Source: Natronobacterium texcoconense
Lineage (GTDB): Archaea; Halobacteriota; Halobacteria; Halobacteriales; Natrialbaceae
Length of the DNA: 64,000 bases
Assembly (NCBI RefSeq): GCF_900104065.1
Contig: NZ_FNLC01000003.1
Span: 310,001-374,000, forward strand
Reading direction: 5' to 3'
Below are positions 1 through 8,013 of the stretch, in pieces (within the stretch, counting starts at the first letter, position 1; each line of letters begins with the position of its first letter). The notes under the pieces are model-generated. The model saw nothing but the letters and a program-made list of their open reading frames with translations, searched no databases and was not told the DNA's origin. Both the position numbers and the translations under genes were made by a program.

Positions 1-1
1 C

Positions 2-808
2 GAGGCGGTGCTGATCGGGTCGCGGTCCGCGCTGTGGGCGTTCGACCGTGACGGCGGGGAGCGACTGTGGCGAACCGACGACTCCCTCTCGCTCGGCACC
101 TTCGACAGCCATCCGAACGCCGACGGGGACCTCGCGATCGGCGGAACGCCGCTGGGCGTCGCCGCATACGACCTCGAGACGGGCGAACGCCGGTGGAGAC
201 GGCAGATCGGGCTCCAGTCGCGGACCGAACCAGCGATCCACGGCGAGACGATCTACCTCGGCGGCGGGGATGCGACGCTGCACGCACTCGAGAGCGAGAC
301 CGGTGAGTGGCGGTGGCGGACCAACGCCGACACCGAGATTCGTGCCGGTCCCGCGGTAACCGACTCACGGATCTTCGTCGGGACGGACGACGGTACGCTG
401 ATCGCGTACGACCACGACGCAGAGCAGCTGTGGCGAACCGATCTCGGCGAAGGGCGGGCCGACGAACTCGCGGTCGGGAACGGAGTCGTCTGCGCGGCGA
501 CGGAAGACGACGCGCTCACCGCCGTCGACCCCGCCAGCGGCGACCGCGCCTGGCGGTCCCAGCGGTACGTCTCGACGTACGCGAACGGGCCAACCGTCGG
601 CGGTGGCCTGGTGTTCGGAACCGTCCAGAGCGACGACGTGCGCCACAGCCGCGGAGGAGAAAGAATCGGTGCGTTCGACGCCGAGACGGGCGACCTCGAG
701 TGGGAATCGGAGGAAACCGGACTCGAGAACGGGCCAGCGATAGTCGACGGAGGGCTCTACGTGACGGGACGAATGGACCGGGAGTCCACCGTCGCAAAAC
801 TCTCCTGA
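2..808 (+). CDS. PQQ-like beta-propeller repeat protein (5' end outside window)
   Basis: The reading frame is open from the first bases of the window, so the gene begins upstream and only the C-terminal ~268 residues are seen. These hold about five beta-propeller blades of the PQQ-binding-like type, recognisable by repeated aspartate-x-x-x-glycine followed by a tryptophan (for example LETGERRW, SETGEWRW, PASGDRAW, AETGDLEW), each followed by a GPAV/GPTV-like strand. Haloarchaeal proteins of this family are usually exported and are rarely true quinoprotein dehydrogenases; here the role is probably a scaffold, which is inference. Any signal peptide is outside the window. Convergent with the next gene, with a 3-bp gap. 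Confidence 0.85.
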   Translation, partial: EAVLIGSRSALWAFDRDGGERLWRTDDSLSLGTFDSHPNADGDLAIGGTPLGVAAYDLETGERRWRRQIGLQSRTEPAIHGETIYLGGGDATLHALESETGEWRWRTNADTEIRAGPAVTDSRIFVGTDDGTLIAYDHDAEQLWRTDLGEGRADELAVGNGVVCAATEDDALTAVDPASGDRAWRSQRYVSTYANGPTVGGGLVFGTVQSDDVRHSRGGERIGAFDAETGDLEWESEETGLENGPAIVDGGLYVTGRMDRESTVAKLS

Positions 809-811
809 CGG

Positions 812-1447
812 TTACGTGTCTTCGTCTCCGTCGGTTTCGGTCTGCTCGTACCACCGCGTATCGTCCTCGAGTACCCGGTCGGTCTCGTCTCGAGTGTCGG
901 CACGACCGGCCGCGGAATCGGTGCGGTCGACGAACGGTTCGTCCGGATCGGTGTACGAACGTTCCGCACTGTAGCGGTCGTCGACGGATTCCGGCCGTCC
1001 CTCCCGCGGAACCGACGGTTCTTGGTTGGGAGGTGTTGGTTCTTCCATACCGATCGTCCGGCGCGTGTTCGCCCGTTTCTGTGGATACTCTCGTGCCAGA
1101 TACGACCCGAGGTAACCACCGACCAGCGAGAGGCCGACGGTATAGAGCGCGGCGAACGTCCCGAGGACGAGCAAGGCGAAGACGACGAACGCGACGCCCT
1201 CGACCGGAGCGGCAGCGACGCCGATCGCGAAGCCGAAGAAAGCGAAGAGAGCCACTGCACCGACAGCGAACGGGAGGAACGCGATCAAGCCGGCCAGCGC
1301 ACCGACGACCGCCCCGTCACGGCCGTCCGGCCCCTCGAGAAAGCCGGCGGCGGCACCGCCGATGACGGTCGAGAGCGGGATAAACGAGAGGACGATGCCG
1401 ACGACGGCACCGATGATCGCGTGGATGAGAGTCCGGCCAGTCACCAT
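812..1447 (-). CDS. DUF5518-like small membrane protein
   Basis: This 211-residue protein has four to five hydrophobic, glycine/alanine-rich segments in residues 1-130 (starting AIIGAVVGIVLSFIPLS) and a charged, disordered C-terminal tail of about 80 residues. The N-terminal pattern of a short membrane segment followed by GGAAAGFLEG matches the haloarchaeal DUF5518 family; its function is unknown. A TATA-like run (CTTTTCTT on the minus strand near 1473) lies about 26 bases upstream of the ATG, consistent with a leaderless transcript. Stand-alone gene, convergent with the preceding beta-propeller gene. Confidence 0.75.
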   Translation of the reverse strand: MVTGRTLIHAIIGAVVGIVLSFIPLSTVIGGAAAGFLEGPDGRDGAVVGALAGLIAFLPFAVGAVALFAFFGFAIGVAAAPVEGVAFVVFALLVLGTFAALYTVGLSLVGGYLGSYLAREYPQKRANTRRTIGMEEPTPPNQEPSVPREGRPESVDDRYSAERSYTDPDEPFVDRTDSAAGRADTRDETDRVLEDDTRWYEQTETDGDEDT

Positions 1448-1517
1448 ACTGGTTCGACGACGGGCAGGAAGAAAAGTCTCTGTGATCGTTCACGAAGAGA
1501 CCGCTGGAAACGCGGCC

Positions 1518-2711
1518 TCAATCGGCTACCTGCGATTCCAATTCTTCCACGGTCGACTCCGTTTCGTCCGACGCGTCAGCCGTCTCGGGTTCGGTGTCCG
1601 ACTCGAAAGCGAGTTCGGAGTCTCCGGTCTCGCCCCGTGCGAGTTCGGCGAAATCGGCATCCCCGTTGACTTCGTCGGCAAGGATATCGACGGCTTCGAC
1701 GAAGACGGCGACGATCAGGGGCCCGACGACGATTCCGATCGCTCCCAGCGTAAAGAGCCCGCCAGTGAACCCGACGAAGTAGAGGCTCCCGGGAAGTCCG
1801 GCGGAGCGGCGAGCGAGACGCGGACGAATGCCGACGTCGGGGAACCAGGCGATGAGTGTGACCCCGAGGACGCCGACGAGGACCGCAGCGGCGAGTTCGC
1901 CCGCTGCGACGTGGTAGATGACGATCGGTGCAATGAGCAGGCTGGGGCCGATGATCGGGACGAACTGCAAGATTGCGGCGAAGAGCGCGAGGGTAAACGC
2001 CATCTCGTAGCCGAGCGCCCAGAACAGCGGGTAACCGATCAGAAGCGTCGCGACGGACGTCGCGAGTTGGAGGACGTAGATCGCGTACAGCGTCTCTCGA
2101 GCCCGACGCGCCAGGGCGTAGACGACGTCTCTGTACTCGCGTGGAACGGGAGCGACCGCGGCCTGTCCCGCGGCATCGCCCTTGAGCAAGATCGCAAACA
2201 GCAGGATGACGAACAGCGCGAACTTGATCGCGAGCACCGGCAGCGACGAAGCGATCGAGACGGCGACGTCCTGCAGGTAGCCGATTACGAGCGTCTGGAC
2301 CTCGGCGACCTCGATGACCAACGTCTCGTCGAGCACTGTCACTGGAATCTCCCGTGGCAGTCCCTCGATGATCGCGATTATCTCCTCGAGTCGGAAGTAC
2401 AGCGTCGCGAAGATCGGCGAGAAGACGGCGATTGCGCTGGCGAACCCGATCAGGGTCGCTGCTACGGCCGCCAACCGTTCGGAGAGACCGCGCCTGTCCA
2501 GCCAGTTTTTGACCGGCAAGAGGACGTACGCGACCGTCAGTGCAAGCATGATCGTACCGAGTACCTCGAGAAGAATCGCACCGGTCAGAATCCCGAGTGC
2601 GCCGACGACACCCGCCAGGACGTAGCGGCGAGTACTTGTCCCACCCACGTGAGGGTCCTCGTCCGGATCCGATTCCGGATCGTGGACGCCCCCGTTCGCG
2701 TTCGCTGTCAC
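1518..2711 (-). CDS. AI-2E family transporter (PerM-like permease)
   Basis: The 397-residue protein has the usual size and hydrophobicity pattern of the AI-2E/UPF0118 family: two to three N-terminal membrane segments (about 30-95), a central region, and a C-terminal group of segments containing FVPIIGPSLL and the family-typical GPLIVAVFVEAVDIL. The last ~55 residues form an acidic tail. The substrate cannot be read from sequence; family members include quorum-signal exporters and sodium/proton antiporters. A TATA-like box (CTTTATCC on the minus strand, about 2733-2740) lies 26 bases before the ATG, so the mRNA is probably leaderless. No partner gene is adjacent. Confidence 0.9.
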   Translation of the reverse strand: MTANANGGVHDPESDPDEDPHVGGTSTRRYVLAGVVGALGILTGAILLEVLGTIMLALTVAYVLLPVKNWLDRRGLSERLAAVAATLIGFASAIAVFSPIFATLYFRLEEIIAIIEGLPREIPVTVLDETLVIEVAEVQTLVIGYLQDVAVSIASSLPVLAIKFALFVILLFAILLKGDAAGQAAVAPVPREYRDVVYALARRARETLYAIYVLQLATSVATLLIGYPLFWALGYEMAFTLALFAAILQFVPIIGPSLLIAPIVIYHVAAGELAAAVLVGVLGVTLIAWFPDVGIRPRLARRSAGLPGSLYFVGFTGGLFTLGAIGIVVGPLIVAVFVEAVDILADEVNGDADFAELARGETGDSELAFESDTEPETADASDETESTVEELESQVAD

Positions 2712-3698
2712 ACAGGTGAATCTCAGTGGAAGGATAAAGTCCTTCGGTCGGGTCGATGGGCCTTCGAACTATCCGAGTATGCCGAAAAACTCGTTAGACA
2801 GGTCTCGAAGGTATAGTGTTAGGTGTACTAGTGTCATTCGTGTCGAACATATAGGGTAGTGTTCGTATACCACTTACTGGATTCGAGTACGATTTCGCCC
2901 CATATTGGGGATAGTCGTACGTATTCAGGGACGGTTCGGACGATATAGGAGGAATATGTGATACACATACTCGATATACCCGGCCAAACCGGAGTGTCGG
3001 GCCGCAATTATCGATACCTGGTTCGTTATAGACAGCGTGGCATGACCGGTCCGAGAAGTGTATGGAACATACATATGATTTTTTATACTACACGGAAGCA
3101 GCTAGTATGTTTAGATATTTCGAGATAGGTCGTAAACGCGGCTCACGGGCGAGTGATAGCCTTCGTTCTTCGCCACTGCCCTGATACTCGAGCACCTACA
3201 CTCTCCATTTCCGTCTGCAAGCACAGTGATAGCGACGTATCTGGACCGGCAGCCTGTGTTCGCGAGCGGCCGTTCACCGATAGGGGAACACGAGAGTAGC
3301 CGAAAGTTAAATTACAGGTGTACATATGTAATCACAGACGTACAGCCACGAACAGACAGATGGATTTCCGAGTATACCGGAATAAACTTCGTGCATCGCC
3401 ACCCCGATTGACGTCATTGCTGCCCGATTTGGTCCGATACAAGGACTACCGAACGGAATTCGGACCCCACGATCGAAAGGCAGTCTCCTCGAGGATCTCG
3501 CAGTCGCCTCGAGCAGACGATAGACGAGGAGTCGAAAACGGATCGAACACGAGACGAGATGTGACGATAGAAGGGACGACCGGACGAGTTCGCGTACGAC
3601 TCAGCCCGTTCAGTCGAAGAAGCGTCCGGTAAACTCGGAAGAAATGCCCTGTTATTGGGTTACGGAAGCGTCCCTGAGCGACCGAGCCGTCGACCGCG
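2712..3698. other. 987-bp intergenic region, AT-richer, no supported gene
   Basis: No reading frame here has haloarchaeal codon bias, an acidic product or a start with a promoter, so I annotate no protein. The DNA is clearly AT-richer than its surroundings and carries small dyads: CGAACA (2844-2849) with TGTTCG (2860-2865), and TATGTG-ATA-CACATA (2955-2969) flanked by two direct copies of CGATATA (2941-2947 and 2972-2978). The first ~45 bases hold the promoter of the AI-2E transporter gene. The rest could contain an untranslated RNA or regulatory sites. Confidence 0.6.
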
Positions 3699-4682
3699 CT
3701 ATGCTGATCCCAGGGGAGCGAACGCCTCGATCGTCGGTTCGGCTACCTCGTCGGCGGCCTGTTCCGGGATCGTGATCAGCGGTCGATCGACGATGGTCTC
3801 CGAGACGAGAGTTCGAAGCTTCTCGCGTGCCTGTTCGGGCGTGCCGGCGACGCCGAGTTCGTCGACCATCTCGTCGGTGACGAGGTCGGCAGCCTCGCTG
3901 CGGTTTCCGTTCTGCCAGGCGTCGGCGACGCGTTCGACGCGATCCGGGAACGCGGTCGCGATGGCGTTCCGGTAGCCGTCGGCGCTGCCCGCGTAGTAAG
4001 CGATATGGCCTCTAACGGCGTCGTAAGCCGTCTCGGGATCGTCGCTCACCGCTGCAGGGACGTACGGAGCGATCGTGATCGCGTCGGGGTCGCGGTCGCG
4101 CTCTCGAGCGGCATCCGCGACGACCTCGAACGCGTCGTCGAGCCCGGAAAAGGGGATATTGTGCGGGATCCAGCCGTCACAGAGCCGGCCCACGACGCGT
4201 CTGTTTGCCGACCCGAGCGCTGCCTGGTAGATCGGGATCTCCCTGTCCAGCGGCGGAACGCCGGTGACCGAGACCAGTTCGCCGTCGTAGGAGACCGGTT
4301 CGTCGCCCGTCAGAATCCGGCCGACTACCTCGATCGTCTCGTGGGACCGGCGAATCGGCCGCTCGAAGTCGATTCCGTGGACGTTCTCGATGGCGGTCGG
4401 CGTACTCGTTCCCAGTCCGAGCGCGGCGCGACCGTCCGAGACGTCGTCGAGCGTCGCCGCCGTCATCGCGAGGACGGCCGGACTGCGCGAAAAGACGTTG
4501 ACGATCGCGGTCCCGAGTTCGACGGTGTCCGTTCGCGTCGCGATTTCGGTGAGTTTGACCACCGAACTCGTTCCCCAGAGTTCGCCCATCCAGACGGAGT
4601 CGTATCCCAGTTCCTCCGCGGTGACAGCGAGGTCCGTCGGATCGTGTGCGGCAATTCGTGGAACGACCAGACCGAGGTGCAT
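3699..4682 (-). CDS. F420-dependent LLM-class oxidoreductase (TIGR04024-like)
   Basis: A 327-residue luciferase-like (TIM barrel) flavin/F420-type oxidoreductase: it begins MHLGLVVPRIAAHDPTDLAV, has the EELGYDSVWMGEL strand-helix signature near residue 28 and ends with a typical regulator-like tail (TPEQAREKLR). The haloarchaeal F420-dependent subgroup is of this length. I chose the ATG at 4682 because the frame's longer start is a TTG and a TATA-like box (GGTTTACC, minus strand, about 4705-4712) lies 26 bases upstream. It leads a run of acyl-CoA catabolism genes, so a role in lipid or acyl-group redox chemistry is possible, but its substrate is unknown. Confidence 0.85.
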   Translation of the reverse strand: MHLGLVVPRIAAHDPTDLAVTAEELGYDSVWMGELWGTSSVVKLTEIATRTDTVELGTAIVNVFSRSPAVLAMTAATLDDVSDGRAALGLGTSTPTAIENVHGIDFERPIRRSHETIEVVGRILTGDEPVSYDGELVSVTGVPPLDREIPIYQAALGSANRRVVGRLCDGWIPHNIPFSGLDDAFEVVADAARERDRDPDAITIAPYVPAAVSDDPETAYDAVRGHIAYYAGSADGYRNAIATAFPDRVERVADAWQNGNRSEAADLVTDEMVDELGVAGTPEQAREKLRTLVSETIVDRPLITIPEQAADEVAEPTIEAFAPLGSA

Positions 4683-4741
4683 ACGCAACCGTGTGACGTG
4701 GTACGGTAAACCAGTATCGCTGTCGGCAGCGCAGTCGTGCG

Positions 4742-5530
4742 CTATCGACCGACGAACTCGGGGTCGCCGTCACCGAAGAACGCCTCGAGTCCCCGTTCGT
4801 AATCCTCCGTTTGCGCAGCCTCGGCGAGGGCGTCGGCTTCCGCCGAGAGGTGGCCTTCGAGTCCGTGTTCGTAGCTGTCGGTCAGCAGCCGCGTCAGGGC
4901 TCCGAGTGCCTGTGTCGGGCCGGATGCGATCTCCGTCGCGAGTTCCTCGAGTCGTTCGTCGAACTCGCCGGCGGGAGCGACCTCGGTGGCCAGTCCGAGG
5001 TCGACGGCCTTCTCGGGGCCGATCGGTTCGTCCCGGAGGACGATCTCTTTCGCGGTCCGGAGTCCGACCAGCCGCGGGAGGAAGAACGTCGACCCGCCGT
5101 CGCCAGTGAGTCCGATGCCGGGATAGGCGAACTGCAGCGTCGCGTCCTCACCGAGGACGACCAGGTCAGGCATCAGCGCGAAGCTGAAGCCGATTCCGGC
5201 CGCGGTGCCGTTCACACCGCCGACGACCGGCGTCTCCGTCCGATGGAAGTGGACGATCGCTTCGTGGGCGCGGCTTGCCAGTTCACGGAGGCGCGGCGCG
5301 TCGGAAGCGTCGCCCTCGAGTTGCGAGAGGTCGGCACCCGAGCCGAAAAAGGGCCCCTCGTGCGTGAGGACGATACACCGCGTCTCGGGGTCGTCGCCGA
5401 GCGTCGACGCGACCGAAGCGAGTTCGTTCGCCATCTCGAGGGTGAGTGCGTTCCGGCCGGCAGTGCTCTCGAGCGTTACCGTCGCGACGCCGTCGTCGTG
5501 ATCGACGGACAGGTTCTCGTAGGTCGACAT
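4742..5530 (-). CDS. Enoyl-CoA hydratase/isomerase family protein
   Basis: This 262-residue crotonase-fold protein should hydrate 2-enoyl-CoA in beta-oxidation. It has the expected layout: GRNALTLEMANEL near residue 20, the oxyanion-hole region (GSGADLSQL), the second oxyanion segment GGVNGTAAGIGFSFAL, and FAYPGIGLTGDGGSTFFLPRLVG with the GDGG loop. The reading frame runs open far upstream over the next gene on the other strand; I chose the ATG at 5530 because the crotonase domain begins there (MSTYENLSVDHDDGVATVTL) and a TATA-like GATTACC lies about 26 bases before it. Divergent from the acyl-CoA dehydrogenase gene. Confidence 0.9.
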   Translation of the reverse strand: MSTYENLSVDHDDGVATVTLESTAGRNALTLEMANELASVASTLGDDPETRCIVLTHEGPFFGSGADLSQLEGDASDAPRLRELASRAHEAIVHFHRTETPVVGGVNGTAAGIGFSFALMPDLVVLGEDATLQFAYPGIGLTGDGGSTFFLPRLVGLRTAKEIVLRDEPIGPEKAVDLGLATEVAPAGEFDERLEELATEIASGPTQALGALTRLLTDSYEHGLEGHLSAEADALAEAAQTEDYERGLEAFFGDGDPEFVGR

Positions 5531-5671
5531 ACAGGTCACGGGTTCGTCACGCCGAAGGTAATCCTTGTCCATCGACGGCGGAAGCTGAACGATGCGTCCC
5601 TCGAGATCGGATTCGCTATCCGATCGTGGGGACATCGTACGCTTTAGTATCCGACTCACGAATGTCGGGGC

Positions 5672-6802
5672 ATGGAACTCACGAACGAGCAGGAACTCAT
5701 CCGGGATACGGTCCGCGATTTCGTCGCGAACGAGGTCGGCGAGGACGTCCGGGAACTCGACGACCGCCAGGAGTTCCCCGAGGACGTCTGGGACGGCCTC
5801 GCGGAACTGGACTTCACAGGGATGACCGTCCCCGAGGAGTACGGCGGCCTGGACGTCGACGAGGTCACCTACAGCATCGTCAACGAGGAACTGGCCTACG
5901 GCCACCTCGCGGTCGCGACCGCGCTGTCGGTTCACTGTCTCGCGACCTCCTGCATCCGACAGTTCGGCTCCGAGGAGCACAAAGAAGAGTGGCTCCCGAA
6001 GATGGTCGACGGTCGACCCGTCGGCGCATTCGCTCTGTCGGAACCCCACGCGGGCTCGAACCCTGCCGAGATGAGTACCGAGGCGCGACTCGACGAGGAC
6101 GCCGGCGAGTACGTCATCAACGGCAAGAAACAGTGGATCACGAACGGCGAACGCGCCGGCGTCGTAATCCTGTTCGCCAAGACCGACCGCGACGACCCGG
6201 ACACCGTCACCCAGTTCCTCGTGCCGAAAGACGTCGACGGCCTCGAGGTCGGCAAGAAGGAGGACAAACTCGGCCTGCGGGCAAGCGACACGACGACGCT
6301 GATCTTCGACGACGTCCGCATCCCCGAAGAGAACCGGCTGACGGAGGTCGGCGCAGGGCTGAAGGCCGCGTTCTCGATCCTCACGGGCGGCCGGATCGCC
6401 ATCGCGAGCCAGGCTGTCGGTGTCGCACAGGCAGCCCTCGACGCTGCAGTCGCGTACGCCAACGAGCGCGAACAGTTCGGCCAGCCGATCATCGAACACC
6501 AGTCGATCGGCCAGAAACTCGCGGACATGCAGACGGACGTCCAGGCGGCTCGACTGCTCACTCGAGACGCCGCAGGCAAGAACGAAGACGGCGTCGACCC
6601 GATGTCGGCGGCGATGGCGAAGTACTTCGCCAGCGAGACGGCCGTCGACGTGGCGAACGAGGCCGTCCAGGTCCACGGCGGCTACGGCTACACGAAGGAC
6701 TTCGACGTCGAACGCTACTACCGCGACGCGAAGATCACGACGATCTACGAGGGAACGAGCGAGATCCAGAAGAAGATCATCGCTCGCCATCTCAAGGAGT
6801 AG
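5672..6802 (+). CDS. Acyl-CoA dehydrogenase
   Basis: A 376-residue FAD-dependent acyl-CoA dehydrogenase that makes the alpha-beta double bond of acyl-CoA thioesters. Both family signatures are visible: ALSEPHAGSNPAEM in the middle domain (near residue 122) and the C-terminal QVHGGYGYTKDFDVERYYRD. The catalytic base is expected to be the glutamate of IYEGTSEIQ (residue 360), the position used by short- and branched-chain enzymes. A TATA-like box (GCTTTAGTATCC, about 5640-5651) precedes the ATG by about 26 bases. Divergent from the enoyl-CoA hydratase gene; a paralogue lies at 12104-13246. Confidence 0.95.
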   Translation: MELTNEQELIRDTVRDFVANEVGEDVRELDDRQEFPEDVWDGLAELDFTGMTVPEEYGGLDVDEVTYSIVNEELAYGHLAVATALSVHCLATSCIRQFGSEEHKEEWLPKMVDGRPVGAFALSEPHAGSNPAEMSTEARLDEDAGEYVINGKKQWITNGERAGVVILFAKTDRDDPDTVTQFLVPKDVDGLEVGKKEDKLGLRASDTTTLIFDDVRIPEENRLTEVGAGLKAAFSILTGGRIAIASQAVGVAQAALDAAVAYANEREQFGQPIIEHQSIGQKLADMQTDVQAARLLTRDAAGKNEDGVDPMSAAMAKYFASETAVDVANEAVQVHGGYGYTKDFDVERYYRDAKITTIYEGTSEIQKKIIARHLKE

Positions 6803-7104
6803 AGCCGTACTTAACACGGAATGGCGCACGCTGGCAGTCAGCCGAGCAATAGCGAGGCTGCCTGATAAAATCGTGCGAGGGATGAGCGAGTGAACACCGC
6901 GAACGAGCGAATCGGCTGGGGAGGGTGTGGTGACTCCCTGTTGTCACGATAGCAGGACGCTTCGTTCCGACGATCACCTCAAAGACACCGATCCATGCAC
7001 CTCGAGGACGCTGATCCACGTACCTCGAATACGTCTGGTACACGAGTATCTGTAGCAAGCGGTAGCGCCACGAAAACAGGTGTCTGAATCCTCAACAGCG
7101 CCGA
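6803..7104. other. 302-bp intergenic region holding a dispersed repeat copy
   Basis: No gene is supported. The middle of this spacer carries one copy of a short repeat (annotated separately, 6874-6932) that recurs inverted near 56015-56068. The right half holds two partial direct repeats, GATCCATGCACCTCGAGGA and GATCCACGTACCTCGAATA-like (about 6991-7030). Confidence 0.55.
6874..6932 (+). repeat. Dispersed intergenic repeat, copy 1
   Basis: This stretch (TGCGAGGG... to ...GAGGGTGTGGTG) resembles the reverse complement of 56015-56068. The best-conserved block is the 16-mer TCGGCTGGGGAGGGTG at 6912-6927, identical to the minus strand at 56018-56033; the GCGAGGGA-type block and GAACGA-rich middle also match loosely. 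Both copies lie in spacers, so this looks like a family of dispersed non-coding elements. Confidence 0.5.
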
Positions 7105-7959
7105 CTAGTCGTACTCGTAGAACCCCTTCCCCGTCTTCTTGCCGAGTTCTCCCGCCTCTACTTTGCGCTTGAGGAGGTAGGCCGGCTTGTACCGGTCGCC
7201 CAGTTCCTCGTGGAGCGTCTCGGAGGCGTGCAGACAGACGTCCAGTCCGATGTGGTCGGCAAGCGTCAGCGGCCCCATTGGGACGTTCGTTCCGAGTTCC
7301 ATTCCTGCGTCGATGTCGTCCTTGCTCGCGACGCCCTCGTCGTAGGCGCGGATGCCCTCGTTGATCCAGGGCATGAGGATGCGGTTCGTGACGAAACCGG
7401 GTTTGTCGTCGGACTCCCAGGTCGTCTTCTCGAGCGCCGCCGAGAAATCGTGGGCGAAGTCGACGACCGCGGGATCGGTCTTCTCGCCGACGACGACCTC
7501 GACGCCCTCCATGATCGGGACGGGATTCATGAAGTGGAGGCCGACGACCTGCTCGGGTCGGTCGGTCGCGCTCGCGATCGAGGTGATCGAGAGCGTGCTC
7601 GTGTTCGTCGCCAGCACGGCGTCGTCGTCCGTGACCTCGTCCAGATCCCCGAAGATGTCTTTCTTTACCTCGAGGTTCTCGACGGCGGCCTCGACGACGA
7701 CGTCGCAGTCCGCGAGGTCCGCGAGGTCGGTCGTCCCCTCGATCCGGCCGCGGATCGTCTCGGGGTCGTCCTCCAGGGCGTCCTTGCCGTCGAGGCGCTC
7801 GAGACTCGAGTCGATCGAGTCGAAGCCGCTCTCGACGAACTCCGCTTTGATGTCCCGCATCACGACGTCGTAGCCGTTCGTGGCGGCGACCTGTGCGATA
7901 CCGCTTCCCATCGTACCCGCGCCGACGACGCCGACGCGGTCTACCGTCTCGAGGTCCAT
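7105..7959 (-). CDS. 3-hydroxyacyl-CoA dehydrogenase
   Basis: A 284-residue single-domain dehydrogenase of the HBD/FadB type that oxidises 3-hydroxyacyl-CoA with NAD+, the third step of beta-oxidation. The Rossmann motif GAGTMGSG sits at residues 13-20, the catalytic histidine is in GLHFMNPVPIMEGVEVV, and the C-terminal domain carries FVTNRILMPWINEG and ends KTGKGFYEYD, all family-typical. The length matches stand-alone short-chain enzymes (about 285). A TATA-like CTTATTATC (minus strand, about 7982-7990) lies 26 bases upstream. It is transcribed in the same direction as the upstream acyl-CoA ligase gene. Confidence 0.95.
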   Translation of the reverse strand: MDLETVDRVGVVGAGTMGSGIAQVAATNGYDVVMRDIKAEFVESGFDSIDSSLERLDGKDALEDDPETIRGRIEGTTDLADLADCDVVVEAAVENLEVKKDIFGDLDEVTDDDAVLATNTSTLSITSIASATDRPEQVVGLHFMNPVPIMEGVEVVVGEKTDPAVVDFAHDFSAALEKTTWESDDKPGFVTNRILMPWINEGIRAYDEGVASKDDIDAGMELGTNVPMGPLTLADHIGLDVCLHASETLHEELGDRYKPAYLLKRKVEAGELGKKTGKGFYEYD

Positions 7960-8013
7960 CAGAGAATCCTGTTCTCACGACGATAATAAGTGTGGCGCTC
8001 CCCCGAAGCGGGA

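Noticed and set aside
1362-2816. 484-codon plus-strand open frame
   Set aside because: It is the antisense shadow of the DUF5518-like and AI-2E transporter genes, which have clear families, membrane segments and promoters.
4742-6829. 695-codon minus-strand frame spanning the enoyl-CoA hydratase and the opposite-strand acyl-CoA dehydrogenase
   Set aside because: Only the last 262 codons show family similarity; the rest is antisense to a well-supported acyl-CoA dehydrogenase gene.
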